Positions 27,017-36,904 of a stretch of DNA of 64,000 bases are shown here, in pieces. Numbering within the stretch: position 1 is the stretch's first letter; the number at the start of each line of letters is the position of its first letter. Under the pieces are notes generated by a model. That model worked only from the letters and a program-made list of their open reading frames with translations, was not told where the DNA came from and searched no databases. Origin of the DNA: Clostridium weizhouense (lineage in GTDB: Bacteria; Bacillota; Clostridia; Clostridiales; Clostridiaceae); assembly GCF_019431045.1 (NCBI RefSeq), contig NZ_JAHXPT010000006.1, positions 153,532-217,531 on the forward strand. The letters are read 5' to 3'. A program made the position numbers and the translations under genes.

Positions 27017-27069
27017 GATATTGTAGGATAAAGTGAATTTCAATGCAAGTTTTACTTTATTCTATAATA
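27017..27069 (+). terminator. Long-hairpin terminator after the cadherin-like gene
   Basis: GATATTGTAGGATAAAGT pairs with ACTTTATTCTATAATATC (one or two wobble pairs) around a 17-nt loop, followed by TTTTTTT. The loop sequence GAATTTCAATG resembles the loop of the hairpin at 40347-40429 and stretches near 51360, so it may be repeat-derived. Confidence 0.7.
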
Positions 27070-28339
27070 TCTTTTTTTATTATTTAGGAAATTATATAGC
27101 AAATTCATGATATATATGCTTCTAACTAGATATTATTAACTAAATATATAATTTGCTATAAAAATTATATAAAAGATTATAAATTTAATTAGAACATATA
27201 TATTACTTGACTTGTATACTTAATTAGGCAATTTTACCAATGGATTAAAATCAAGCTTTATTAAATACCAAAGAATAAATTTTACATATACTCTATTAAA
27301 TCTTTTATATGAATTTGGTTTATTTTTCAAATATAACGAGTTAAAATCTATTTAATTCTAAAATTTATGCTTAAAAATAATAGAATGTTGGTTTTTGGAA
27401 TATATGTTCAAATAACTGCACAAGTCTAGTAATTTAATTAGAACATATACATTTAAAGAAAATACAGTGATATTTCTGTTATGAAATGTTACTGTATTTT
27501 AATTTTGGAGATTTATGTATTCTTATGCTATTATCTATAAGTTTTTATACTATATTTATGTTATTATCTATAACTTAAACTACAAAATACGGAAAATATA
27601 TATTTTTGATAATTGGTTTTATGTCACAGAAATTAATATTAAGTAAAAAATACAAATATAATCTGTTATTGTTTTACAAATATCAGCTCCCCCGTTCAAT
27701 AGAAATCAATATTAGATAAAAAACAGAAAGATAATAGTTATTTTATAGACTTTTTAAGTATTAAAAAAATCAGAAAAACAAAAATTATTAATTAAACACT
27801 TATTTTAGAGATTTTTTATTAAGAAAAATTAGTTAAATATTATCTATTTTTAACAAGTATACTAGCTATTATAGCGCTACTTATGGATATAAACTAATAA
27901 TAAGGATACTTAAGAATAATATGTAAATGAATAAAATTACAGTGTTGGATTTAAATATTTTAAATACATTTTAATGTTTTTTAAGGAAATATAATTTGAG
28001 TATATTTTTTAAAAAAACTATTTGCAAGTTTGTCGAATGGTGATAGAATAAAGTCATGGCAACCGAGGTATAAAAAAATTACTTAAAGAAATAACAACTA
28101 AGAAATAACAGTTCATATTTATTAAAAATTTATTAGACTTCTTATTTTAAGTATGACCTAATAAAAATAATAAATGCAAAAACTAATTAACTAAGTTAGA
28201 TAAGAATTCTAAATTAATTAATAAAAATTGTTTCTAAATTAAAAGTAATTTTTTATACAGACAAGCCGTACTTAACAAAAGATAAGCAATTATTTATAAA
28301 ATACTTTAATTAAGTTAAAACAAAGGGAGAGAAAAGAAT
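27070..28339. other. 1.27-kb A/T-rich non-coding region and long leader
   Basis: No ORF supported on either strand. There are two copies of AATTTAATTAGAACATATA (about 27183 and 27430), and two related stretches AGAAATtAATATTA / AGAAATCAATATTA (about 27629 and 27700). A promoter for the next gene is proposed at about 28020-28048, leaving a leader of roughly 290 nt. I do not recognise a riboswitch in that leader. Confidence 0.45.
28020..28048 (+). promoter_or_regulatory. Putative sigma-A promoter of the major surface protein gene
   Basis: TTGCAA and TAGAAT are separated by 16 bp, with TG ahead of the -10 (GGTGATAGAAT). The implied transcript begins near 28053, giving a 5-prime leader of about 290 nt before ATG 28340. 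Confidence 0.45.
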
Positions 28340-30082
28340 ATGATAAAAAGAATGAACAAGTTAACAGCTCTATTAGTAGCAGCTACAGCAGTAGCTTCTA
28401 TAGTACCAGCAACAGGGGTTAATGCTGCAGATTACCAAAGAATCGAATCAAAAGATGGAAGCATATATTCAGCAGTAGCTTACAAAGATGGAAAATTCTT
28501 TGTAGATGGAAACATTAAAGATGAAGAAACTGATGCAGCTTACTACCTAAACGGTGGAAAATTCTCAGATTTAGAAAACATTGATACTGGAGTAGATGTT
28601 AACGGAACATATGCTGACAAATATCTTTCAGTTGAAGGTGGAGATTACTACATCGATTTAGAAACTGGTAAAGTAAGTGATGAAGATTTAGCAGAAGATA
28701 ATTTAGACGATTTAGCTGTAGCTTTAAGAAAAGCAATCAAAGATAAAGCTGATGACAGATATACAACTGAACACAGTACTTTAAAAACTACTTCAGACTT
28801 CACATTACTTGATGGAGCTAAATTTGCAGATGCTTGGTATGGCGTTCAATATGATGGAAAGAACCTTTACACAGATATCAAAGGAAATTATATAGATGCT
28901 GACTACAACTTAGGAAAAATAAAAGTTGAAGTTACTACAGGATCATCTACTAAATCAGTTAATTTAAACAATACTGAAGATAAAGAAGATTCAATCACAG
29001 CTGGACAAGAAGTTGGAGCTAAAATTACAGCATCAGATGTAATTGGACAAGATGCTAACTACATCTACAGAACTGCAACTATAGAATTAACAGCTGGAAC
29101 TGATTCAATATCAAAAATCAACAATGTTGCTGTAACACCAGCATCAACAGTAAGCTTTAAAGTAATCCAAAAAATATCAAAAGCTCAAGCTTCTGATGAT
29201 ATAGATGGAGCTAAATATGCTAAAACAGTAGCTAACTATGCTATCACAGATGAAGCAGGTGTAGATGCAACTGCTAAATTAACAGGTATGTCATTCAACG
29301 TAGTTGGTGGAAAATTAATAGCTTACAAAACAACTACAGCTAGTGGTTTAACAACATTTGAAACTAGAGAAGTTAAATTCTCAACTGAAAGAGGATATAC
29401 TTATACTGAAATTGAAGATGCTAATACTGAAAAAGATGCAGTAGCTTTCGATATCGATGCTGATGGTAACATGTGGATGTTAAAAAGTGGATTTGTTTAC
29501 AAATTCGATAACGTAGATGAATGGAACAAAGTTTACAAAGTAGACGGTTCTATGAATGAAATGTCAGTTTACAACAAAGACAACATGGTTGTTTGGAACG
29601 AAAAAGATGAAGTTTACTCAGTAATCGGAAATAAAGAAGAAGAAAAACCAGTTGAAGTAACTAAAGGATGGGTACAAGCTGCAGATGGAACTTGGACTTA
29701 TGTTAAAGAAGATGGAACTAAAGCTACTGGTTGGTTAAACTTAAACGGAGCTTGGTACTTCTTAAACAATTCAGGTGTAATGCAAACTGGTTGGGTACAA
29801 TCTAACGGAGCTTGGTACTTCTTACAATCATCAGGAGCTATGAAAACTGGTTGGATCAACGATAGAGGAACTTGGTACTATGCTAATACTTCAGGTGCAA
29901 TGCAAACTGGATGGGTTAACGTAAATGGAACTTGGTACTTCTTAAATGCATCAGGAGCTATGCAAACTGGTTGGATCAATGACAGAGGAACTTGGTACTT
30001 CACTAATGCTTCAGGAGCTATGCTTTCTAACACAACTGTAAATGGTTATAAATTAGGAGCTAATGGAGCTTGGATCAGATAA
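28340..30082 (+). CDS. Probable abundant surface protein with cell-wall-binding repeats
   Basis: 580 residues. The signal peptide is cleaved near VNAAD (residue 29-30). A large N-terminal region of about 405 residues is rich in Lys/Asp/Thr and beta-strand pattern, of no family I recognise. Six or more C-terminal cell-wall-binding repeats (about 435-560, GWINDRGTWYYANTSGAMQT type) follow. The codon use differs sharply from all neighbours: Asn is mostly AAC, Tyr TAC, Phe TTC and Ile often ATC, in a genome that elsewhere prefers T-ending codons. Together with the long leader and a strong terminator, this suggests very high expression, possibly an S-layer-like protein. That role is inference. Confidence 0.85.
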   Translation: MIKRMNKLTALLVAATAVASIVPATGVNAADYQRIESKDGSIYSAVAYKDGKFFVDGNIKDEETDAAYYLNGGKFSDLENIDTGVDVNGTYADKYLSVEGGDYYIDLETGKVSDEDLAEDNLDDLAVALRKAIKDKADDRYTTEHSTLKTTSDFTLLDGAKFADAWYGVQYDGKNLYTDIKGNYIDADYNLGKIKVEVTTGSSTKSVNLNNTEDKEDSITAGQEVGAKITASDVIGQDANYIYRTATIELTAGTDSISKINNVAVTPASTVSFKVIQKISKAQASDDIDGAKYAKTVANYAITDEAGVDATAKLTGMSFNVVGGKLIAYKTTTASGLTTFETREVKFSTERGYTYTEIEDANTEKDAVAFDIDADGNMWMLKSGFVYKFDNVDEWNKVYKVDGSMNEMSVYNKDNMVVWNEKDEVYSVIGNKEEEKPVEVTKGWVQAADGTWTYVKEDGTKATGWLNLNGAWYFLNNSGVMQTGWVQSNGAWYFLQSSGAMKTGWINDRGTWYYANTSGAMQTGWVNVNGTWYFLNASGAMQTGWINDRGTWYFTNASGAMLSNTTVNGYKLGANGAWIR

Positions 30083-30125
30083 TCTAATAGAAATTTACAC
30101 CCCAGGGTGGAAAATTAATACATTA

Positions 30126-30159
30126 GAAACTTCCCTTATCTGGGAAGTTTCTTTTTTTT
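30126..30159 (+). terminator. Strong rho-independent terminator
   Basis: GAAACTTCCC / GGGAAGTTTC (30126-30135 and 30142-30151), loop TTATCT, followed by eight T. It terminates the surface protein gene. Confidence 0.93.
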
Positions 30160-30172
30160 ACACCCCATATAT

Positions 30173-30194
30173 ACCCCAGGGGTACCCCTGGGGT
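30173..30194. repeat. REP-like palindrome 11 (22-bp form, A-first)
   Basis: ACCCCAGGGGT followed by ACCCCTGGGGT with 8 symmetric flank pairs (CCATATAT/ATATATGG), so 30165-30202 is one 38-bp palindrome. It lies directly after a conventional terminator. Confidence 0.95.
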
Positions 30195-30250
30195 ATATAT
30201 GGAAAAAATTTAAAATGGACACTTAAAATGTGGCATAGCCACTTTATTAT

Positions 30251-30261
30251 ACCCCTGGGGT
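30251..30261. repeat. Half-unit of the REP-like palindrome
   Basis: A single ACCCCTGGGGT 11-mer, about 60 bp from palindrome 11 and 30 bp before the regulator gene. A further degenerate CCCCAGGG lies near 30100. These may be remnants of deletion or partial copies. Confidence 0.7.
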
Positions 30262-30291
30262 AGTGAACAAGGTAACAGGAAGGGTATAGAT

Positions 30292-33057
30292 ATGATTATA
30301 AATCCAGATGCGTTAAAGATAATTGATACAAATTACACAGTTGATAGAATAAGGATAAGTAAAAAAATAGATAAAATCATGTCTTTTAGTAAAATAGTTT
30401 ATATTTTTGCACCGATTGGTTGGGGAAAAACTATTACAGCAGCTAATTATGTTAATGATTTCTTCACAAGAGTTATTTGGGTTAAGTTTGAAAAAAATGA
30501 TAATGATTATGAAGTTTTAAAATCAATATCAAACATTAAAAAAAGTGTTACTGATAATTTAAAGAGAGTAATAGTATTTGATAATTTTGAACGTATAAAT
30601 AATAACTTGATTTTTAAGGCATTAGTAAATTTAATTGAGGACATGCCTAATAATTGTAAATTTATATTTTTAAGTAGAAATAAAGTTCCAGTATACTTTA
30701 GTCATTTTATTGCAAATGGTGAACTCAAGGTAATAACTAAAGAAGATTTAAAGTTCGATGCACAAGAAGTTAGAGAATATTGTTTTAATAGTAAAATTGA
30801 TATTAATGATGATAATATTGAAAAATTAATTATTAATACTTATGGTTGGCCATCGTGTATAAATATAGCTTTTTTATATTTAAAAATGGGTGAATATTCA
30901 AACTTAAATGAGATGTTTAAAAACAATGATTATTTGACTTACTTTTTTGAAGAGAATATTTGGCCAAAAATTGATTATGAAACTCAAAAATTTCTTATAG
31001 CTATTTCTTATTTTAAAGATATTGAGTTGGAATTATGTTTAGAAATGATAAAAAATGATAATTGTAAAGATATATTAGATGAATTTTTAATAATACAAAC
31101 AGATAAAACATATAAGTTTAATCCTATATTTTTAAACTTTTTAAAGTCAAAATATAATGAGTTTAATCAAAAAGATATATTAGAATTTCATAAACGAGCA
31201 GCTTCATGGCTTGAAAAACATGAGAGGTATTTAGAAGCTGCACATGTTTATTACATCTCAAAAGATTTTGAAAATGAGATTAAAAATTTAGAGAAATTTT
31301 GCAAAAGTAATAATATCATACAATTTTTTAATGTAGAAAAATATATAAGAGAATTACCTGATTTTAAAATAGAGAAAAATGCTACTTTATGTACTGTTAT
31401 GGCATTTATTGAGGTAATAGTATATAGGCCAAAACAGGCTAAGAAATGGTATGAAAAGCTGTTAAATATAAGGAAAGAACTTTTAATGTTATATGATTAC
31501 AGAGATTGTGATATTAATAGAAATAGTGACAATATTCTAAATAATAGTAAAGCAAAAATTTTAAACAAATATGAGTGTAAAAAATTCTGTATAAATAAAA
31601 ATCAAAGTAATATTTTAAGTGAAAGCAAAGCAGAACTTTTATGTAAAGATAATGATAAAGAGCATAAGAATATTTTAAATGAAGAAAACAATTTAAATTG
31701 TAATGATATTAACAAATTTGAGGGAAATACTTTACACAAAATTAATTCTAATCATCAGGAGACTAAAAATAGCAAAGTCATAAATATTAAAGAAGATAAT
31801 TTTTATATTGAAAGCTCTTTAAACAAAATAGAATTAAAGAATCAGCTTGAAGATATTGAAAAAAAGATTTTCTATGTATATATGAGTTTGCCACAGATTA
31901 GTAATGAAGAGATTATGGATAAATTTAATCAGCTATATAAAGAAAATAAAGATATTAATAAAATTCTTGATAATCTAAGTATAACAGGAAATAATCCAAG
32001 TTTATTAAGAGGGCTAAGAGATTTATCTAATATATATGTTGATTATGAAAGATTTTTAAATGATAATAATAAGTTAAATGTAACTGATGGTAGCGAAGGT
32101 ATACTTGGACTAGTTAATATTACTTCTGCTGAAGTTGATTATGAAAGAGATGATATAGAAGTAGCATTAATTAAATTAACTGGAGAGATTGCAAAGTATA
32201 AGATAGATGGAAATATAGATATATTGTTTGTAAGTTATATAATTTTTGCTAGATGTATGTGTGTAAATGGTTATATAAATGAAGCGAAAATAACAATTAG
32301 TAATATAAGAACTCTTATTGAAGAAAAAAATGCTCTTTATCTTATGAAAAATCTCGAATCTTATGATATAAAATTTAATCTTTTAATAGGAAATGTAGAT
32401 GAGGCAAAAAAATGGATCGCTAATCCTTCTAATTATGGAGAGATGAATTATAACTTTTTAGGAATGTATCAATATATGGTAAGGGCAAGGGTTTTTATTC
32501 TTAATAAGGAATATAAAAAAGCAAATTATTTCTTAGAGAATTTATATAAACTAAATTTTAAGTATAATCAGACATTAAATATGGCAGAGTGTTGTATACT
32601 TCAAGCGATAGCATTAAATATGGATGATCAGGAAGCTTTAGCATTAGAGAAAATTGAAGAAGCTTTAAAGATAGGATTACAATTTAAATATATAAGAGTT
32701 TTTGCTGATGAAGGAAAGCCATGCTATGAGATATTATCTAAATATGAAAAACTTAATAAATTAAGTAAGTCTATAGATAAAGGATATTTAAAAAAGATAT
32801 TAAGAAGAACAAAAGAATTTGGAGAATTATATCCTAAATATCTTGATAATGATAAGTTATTAAAGACTAATCTTACAAAATCAGAGCTTCAGGTGCTAGA
32901 TTTATTGAATAAAGGAATGTCTAATATAGAAATAAGTGAACATTTAAATGTAACAAAAGATACAATTAAGTTTCATACTAAAAATATATATAGCAAACTT
33001 AATGTAAAAAATAGAATTAAAGCAGTACAGGTAGCTAAAAATATTGGGATCATTTGA
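30292..33057 (+). CDS. MalT/LuxR-type ATP-dependent transcriptional regulator
   Basis: 921 residues. The N-terminal STAND/NTPase has FAPIGWGKTITAANYV, a MalT-style Walker A (about 37-53), and VIVFDNFERI as Walker B. A winged-helix and TPR-like helical middle follows, and the C-terminal LuxR-type helix-turn-helix (LTKSELQVLDLLNKGMSNIE, about 855-915) comes last. An Asn/Lys-rich low-complexity insertion of about 100 residues (about 405-505) interrupts the helical part and is unusual. AGGAAGGG precedes the ATG. It lies just downstream of the abundant surface protein gene and may respond to a sugar or other ligand; the target genes are unknown. Confidence 0.87.
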   Translation: MIINPDALKIIDTNYTVDRIRISKKIDKIMSFSKIVYIFAPIGWGKTITAANYVNDFFTRVIWVKFEKNDNDYEVLKSISNIKKSVTDNLKRVIVFDNFERINNNLIFKALVNLIEDMPNNCKFIFLSRNKVPVYFSHFIANGELKVITKEDLKFDAQEVREYCFNSKIDINDDNIEKLIINTYGWPSCINIAFLYLKMGEYSNLNEMFKNNDYLTYFFEENIWPKIDYETQKFLIAISYFKDIELELCLEMIKNDNCKDILDEFLIIQTDKTYKFNPIFLNFLKSKYNEFNQKDILEFHKRAASWLEKHERYLEAAHVYYISKDFENEIKNLEKFCKSNNIIQFFNVEKYIRELPDFKIEKNATLCTVMAFIEVIVYRPKQAKKWYEKLLNIRKELLMLYDYRDCDINRNSDNILNNSKAKILNKYECKKFCINKNQSNILSESKAELLCKDNDKEHKNILNEENNLNCNDINKFEGNTLHKINSNHQETKNSKVINIKEDNFYIESSLNKIELKNQLEDIEKKIFYVYMSLPQISNEEIMDKFNQLYKENKDINKILDNLSITGNNPSLLRGLRDLSNIYVDYERFLNDNNKLNVTDGSEGILGLVNITSAEVDYERDDIEVALIKLTGEIAKYKIDGNIDILFVSYIIFARCMCVNGYINEAKITISNIRTLIEEKNALYLMKNLESYDIKFNLLIGNVDEAKKWIANPSNYGEMNYNFLGMYQYMVRARVFILNKEYKKANYFLENLYKLNFKYNQTLNMAECCILQAIALNMDDQEALALEKIEEALKIGLQFKYIRVFADEGKPCYEILSKYEKLNKLSKSIDKGYLKKILRRTKEFGELYPKYLDNDKLLKTNLTKSELQVLDLLNKGMSNIEISEHLNVTKDTIKFHTKNIYSKLNVKNRIKAVQVAKNIGII

Positions 33058-33642
33058 TAGGAATTTTATCGGAAAAGTTAAGGTGTAATTCCTCTTATTA
33101 ATTCATTACCATATATTTAAACATATGATGAAAAAATTACAAAGCTAATTAAAAATGCAACCTACACTTTGGGGTAGTTACAGAAAATATTACACTTGAT
33201 ATAATTTACTTGAAGTTAAGGCATAATCAAAAAAATAATAAGTCCATTAGCTAAGCGTATTTTCCATTATACTGCGTTATAGGCTTGATATTAGATATAA
33301 AAATAATCAGGCATTTTGGATTAGTTATTTTCATTCATATGCCTAAGCATATTTTTTTGACTATCAGTTAACTATGTAATTATTAGATAAACAAGGTGTT
33401 TAACTGAATTTTTAGTTTGAATTTTAATTAAAAATTTTAGCTTATATTTGTGAAATAGAATTGAAACTTTTTGTTTAAGAAAGTGTAGGTAAGCATTATA
33501 AATATTAAGGAATTTTTAACTTAATATTTTTACAATAACATTAGGCACATGAAAAGATTTAATAAATCAAAAATATATAGGTAGATTATTTTTTGGAAGA
33601 TGCCTTAAATAAAAACACTAAAGATTAAGGGGGACTTTGTTA
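33058..33642. other. Intergenic region with two M1-related elements
   Basis: 33216-33345 (TTAAGGCATAATCAAAAAAA ... CATATGCCTAA) and 33541-33607 (TTAGGCACATGAAAA ... AGATGCCTTAA) have the inverted-repeat ends of family M1. Both are diverged and shortened relative to the 160-bp copies. The second lies just upstream of the small repeat protein. Confidence 0.6.
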
Positions 33643-33945
33643 ATGCAAACAGCAGAAAGTACACATGAACCAGTAGAAAATAACAAACTTATAGGATGGA
33701 AATATATTGATGGAAAGTGGCACTTTTTTGATGATGATGGAGAGATGCAATTTGGTTGGATTCAAGATGGACATGCTTGGTATTATCTAAATGATGAGGG
33801 AGAAATGCAAACTGGTTGGTTTAAGGATGGAGAAGCAGATTATTTTGCTAATTCAAAAGGAGTAATGCAAATTGGTTGTATAAAAGATTGTGGTGCACAA
33901 TATTATACAAATAAAAATGGAATGATACAAACAGTAGGAGCTTAA
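33643..33945 (+). CDS. Small protein consisting only of cell-wall-binding repeats, no signal peptide
   Basis: 100 residues from ATG 33643 (TTG 33637 is in frame but leaves only 4 nt from AAGGGGG). The protein is almost entirely four to five cell-wall-binding repeats (GWKYIDGKWHFFDDDGEMQF, then three or four more), with degenerate aromatic positions in the last two (ADYFANSKG, AQYYTNKNG). There is no signal sequence or membrane segment, so it may be cytoplasmic or a fragment of a once larger surface protein. A good ribosome binding site and terminator argue that it is still expressed. Confidence 0.72.
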   Translation: MQTAESTHEPVENNKLIGWKYIDGKWHFFDDDGEMQFGWIQDGHAWYYLNDEGEMQTGWFKDGEADYFANSKGVMQIGCIKDCGAQYYTNKNGMIQTVGA

Positions 33946-33978
33946 ATTAAAAATATAGTTGAAAATTTAAATTAAAAA

Positions 33979-34008
33979 AATTGCACTCTTTGGGTGTGAT
34001 TTTTTTTG
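33979..34008 (+). terminator. Rho-independent terminator of the small repeat protein
   Basis: AATTGCAC pairs with GTGTGATT (two wobble pairs) around a 7-nt loop, followed by a run of T. Confidence 0.7.
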
Positions 34009-34440
34009 AGCTTTTATAAATTTATATAGATTTAAATTTATAAATAAGTTATATTAATATCTGAATTAAATAGTTAAATATAATTTGTATGTAATGTTTA
34101 GTATATTATAAGTTTATTCCTTAAAGCAATAACTCTAAAATTTATATTATTAAGCTAATAATATTTAGCATAATTTTAAAGTAAGGATAAAAGAAGTTTT
34201 TTGTGGTCTTTAGTCTATGAAGGAATTTGTCATAAAAAATTAATTTAAAATAGGATTTAATTTATAAATACATAAAGGTAAATTAATATTAAACGAAAGA
34301 TAAATATATATATATATTCTAATTAAGTTAATACATTTATAATTTCTTATTTAATTTTTATAGAAAATAAATATCTGTATTAATACTATAAAATTAGTAT
34401 CATATATCAAGAAGTTAAATAGGAAAGGATTGTAAATAGG
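34009..34440. other. 432-bp intergenic region ahead of the chemoreceptor
   Basis: A/T-rich with no ORF and no repeat family recognised. The start of the chemoreceptor is preceded by AGGAAAGGATTG. No promoter is assigned. Confidence 0.4.
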
Positions 34441-36153
34441 ATGGATTTTTATAAAAATTTGAAGGTCAAAACTAAATTAATATTATCATTTTTATTTATG
34501 GCGATCATTGTACTATGTGTTGGGTATATTGGAAGAACTGCTTTAATAAGAATAAATGATAATGCAAAACAGATGTATAATGTCAATTTACAAGGAATGG
34601 ATAGAATTTTATCAATAAAATCAAATATTGAAGCTATAAATGGGAAGATGTTACTTATAATGCATGATGACCATAAGGATATGTTTGAAGAAGCAAAGAG
34701 TGATATAAATAAAAAGATTGAAGAAAATAATGTACATATAGAAAAATATGAAATACTAGATATTTCTTCAGAAGAAAGAAAGGCATTTACTCAATTTAAA
34801 GATGATTTATATGCATATAGAGATAAGAGAAACGATTTACTTAATGAAATTTATAATGGTAACTTAGAAGAAGCTGAAAAAATATATTCTAATATAAAAC
34901 CTCTTAGAAATGAAATGGTAAATAGTTTAAATGAACTTGCAGATGCAAATCAAAGTGTGGCTAAGACAACTAATGAAAGTAATAAAAATACTTTTTTGAA
35001 ATCTAAGTTATATATTGATGCTATAACTATAATATCAATTTTAATTGCAATTGCACTTGCATTAATTTCATCACTTACTATTTCTAAATTATTAAATAAA
35101 ATGAGGAATTTTGCTGAGAAATTAGCTTTATATGATTTCTCAACACCTCTTGACATTGGAACAAATAATGAATTTGGACAAACTGCTGATGCTTTAAATA
35201 AAGTGCAAGGGAATGTAAGGGAATTAGTAAAAAATATAATAAATGATTCTCAAGATATAAGTTCAGCTAGTGAAGAACTTTCAGCAACTGTTCAGGAATT
35301 ATCAGCGAGTGCTACACACATAAATGAAGCAGTAGGTGAAATTTCAAGTGGAATGTATGAAACAAGTGCAGCATCAGAACAGATAACAGCATCAGTTGAA
35401 GAAGTTGATGCAAATATAAATCAACTTTCAGCTAAGGCAATGCAAGGTAGTGATAATGCAAATGAATTTAAGAAAAAAGCCACTGTAGTTCAAGAAAAAA
35501 GTAAAAATGCTATTGAAGAAACTGAAAAATTATCTCATGAAAAAGAACAGAGAATGTTAAAGGCTATTGAAGATGGTAAGGTAGTTGAAAATATAAAAGT
35601 TATGGCAGATACAATTGCAAGTATAGCAGATCAAACTAATTTGCTTGCTTTAAATGCTGCAATAGAAGCAGCAAGAGCTGGAGAACAAGGTAAGGGATTT
35701 GCTGTTGTTGCAGATGAAGTTAGAAAGCTTGCAGAACAATCTTCATTGGCAGTAATTGGAATACAAGATACTATTGATGATGTTAATAAAGCATTTAAAA
35801 TGAGTATTGATACTGGTAAAGATATGATTGAGTTTATTAATACAGATATACAAAAACAATTTGATGCTTATGGGGATGCAGGACACCATTATTACAATGA
35901 TTCAGATTTTGTAAGCAAAATGTCAGATGAGATTTCATGCATGTCTCAAGAAGTTGCAGCTACAATTGGAGAGGTTAGTATGGCAATTCAAAAGATGGAG
36001 ACAATTAATCAAAATTCTAATGAAAAGGTAGATTTAATTAAGCAAAGTATTGATGAAAATACAAGAGGAATAAATGAAATAGCTATATCAGCACAAAGTC
36101 AAGCAGAACTTGCACAAAAACTTGCTGAAATGGTACAAAAATTTAAGATTTAG
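34441..36153 (+). CDS. Methyl-accepting chemotaxis protein
   Basis: 570 residues. Transmembrane helices at about 12-30 and 188-210 enclose a four-helix-bundle ligand domain (4HB_MCP type) outside the cell. A HAMP-like linker follows, then the cytoplasmic signalling domain (about 280-570) with the hairpin tip [20 protein letters not shown] and [20 protein letters not shown]. The protein would relay attractant or repellent signals to CheA/CheW. No che genes are nearby, so it is an orphan receptor. The gene ends 2 bp before an M1-derived hairpin that probably terminates it. Confidence 0.92.
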   Translation: MDFYKNLKVKTKLILSFLFMAIIVLCVGYIGRTALIRINDNAKQMYNVNLQGMDRILSIKSNIEAINGKMLLIMHDDHKDMFEEAKSDINKKIEENNVHIEKYEILDISSEERKAFTQFKDDLYAYRDKRNDLLNEIYNGNLEEAEKIYSNIKPLRNEMVNSLNELADANQSVAKTTNESNKNTFLKSKLYIDAITIISILIAIALALISSLTISKLLNKMRNFAEKLALYDFSTPLDIGTNNEFGQTADALNKVQGNVRELVKNIINDSQDISSASEELSATVQELSASATHINEAVGEISSGMYETSAASEQITASVEEVDANINQLSAKAMQGSDNANEFKKKATVVQEKSKNAIEETEKLSHEKEQRMLKAIEDGKVVENIKVMADTIASIADQTNLLALNAAIEAARAGEQGKGFAVVADEVRKLAEQSSLAVIGIQDTIDDVNKAFKMSIDTGKDMIEFINTDIQKQFDAYGDAGHHYYNDSDFVSKMSDEISCMSQEVAATIGEVSMAIQKMETINQNSNEKVDLIKQSIDENTRGINEIAISAQSQAELAQKLAEMVQKFKI

Positions 36154-36200
36154 GCACATGAAATAAAATAATAGACCATCATACTGGTCTATTATTTTTA
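36152..36200 (+). terminator. M1-derived partial element acting as terminator of the chemoreceptor gene
   Basis: TAGGCACATGAAATAAAATA at 36151 is an M1 end. AAAATAATAGACC (36165-36177) pairs with GGTCTATTATTTT (36186-36198) around an 8-nt loop, followed by TA. The distal M1 terminus (GTGCCT) is absent, so this is a truncated copy. Confidence 0.65.
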
Positions 36201-36390
36201 ATTAAAATTATCTTTAAAATAAAGCTCATGAAAAGGAAATTTAAATTTTCATTATTTTATAATATCAATTTTTACTTTAAATTACTGTTAATAATAAAAT
36301 ATAAAAAGGGATAAGTATAAATTTATACTTTTTATGATTTAATCTATTATAATTTTAGAATATTGAATATCCTTATTAAAATAAGAAGAA

Positions 36391-36726
36391 TTATGATTTT
36401 TTATATTTTTCAAATGCTTTGTCTGAATTAATGTGAATATCTTTCAGAAAAACAATTAACCAAATAACAATTGCTATAATTGAACAATATTTATTTATAA
36501 AATATGATGAAGCTACCCCTAAAAGTAAAATTATAGACCAAAGAAAAAGAGAATTTCTCATATCTATGCTCATTTTCTTTTTATCATATTTTTCTCTTTC
36601 TTCTTTAGAAATAGTATTAAATCCACTGATTAATAAAGCAGCTTTTTCCTTTAATAAAGTAAAAATAAGTGATAGTAATATAAAAAATATTGCAAGTGTT
36701 AAACATATTATAGTACCTATATTCAT
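36391..36726 (-). CDS. DUF3784-like small membrane protein
   Basis: 111 residues from the second Met of the open frame, because AAAGGA lies 9 nt before it (the frame is open to 36744). Three hydrophobic helices (about 3-24, 55-75, 78-96) surround a short polar loop GFNTISKEEREKYDKKKMS, the recognisable core of DUF3784 (PF12650) proteins, which are common in Firmicutes and of unknown function. It is downstream of the HipA-like gene on the same strand with a 160-bp gap, so co-transcription is possible. Confidence 0.72.
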   Translation of the reverse strand: MNIGTIICLTLAIFFILLSLIFTLLKEKAALLISGFNTISKEEREKYDKKKMSIDMRNSLFLWSIILLLGVASSYFINKYCSIIAIVIWLIVFLKDIHINSDKAFEKYKKS

Positions 36727-36904
36727 AGTATCAAATCCTTTCATGTTAGTACTTTAAAGTTAATTTAAAAGAGTAAACTTGTATTTTAAATTTATGTTTT
36801 AAAACTATATTGATATTTTAGTATATAGTTAATCAAAATAAAATTTTAATGTACATTTAGGTTTATAATAAAATACTAGCATTTATTTAAAATGTAGAGT
36901 ATTT

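Noticed and set aside
28050..28339. Riboswitch in the long leader of the surface protein gene
   Set aside because: I could not match it to c-di-GMP, T-box, SAM, cobalamin or other known aptamer motifs, so only a long leader is reported.
30063..30263. Open frame across the terminator and palindrome 11
   Set aside because: It overlaps the end of the surface protein gene, runs through a strong terminator and a repeat, and has no ribosome binding site or recognisable product.
34009..34440. Cyclic-di-GMP riboswitch ahead of the chemoreceptor
   Set aside because: No GEMM-like conserved core is present in the A/T-rich spacer.
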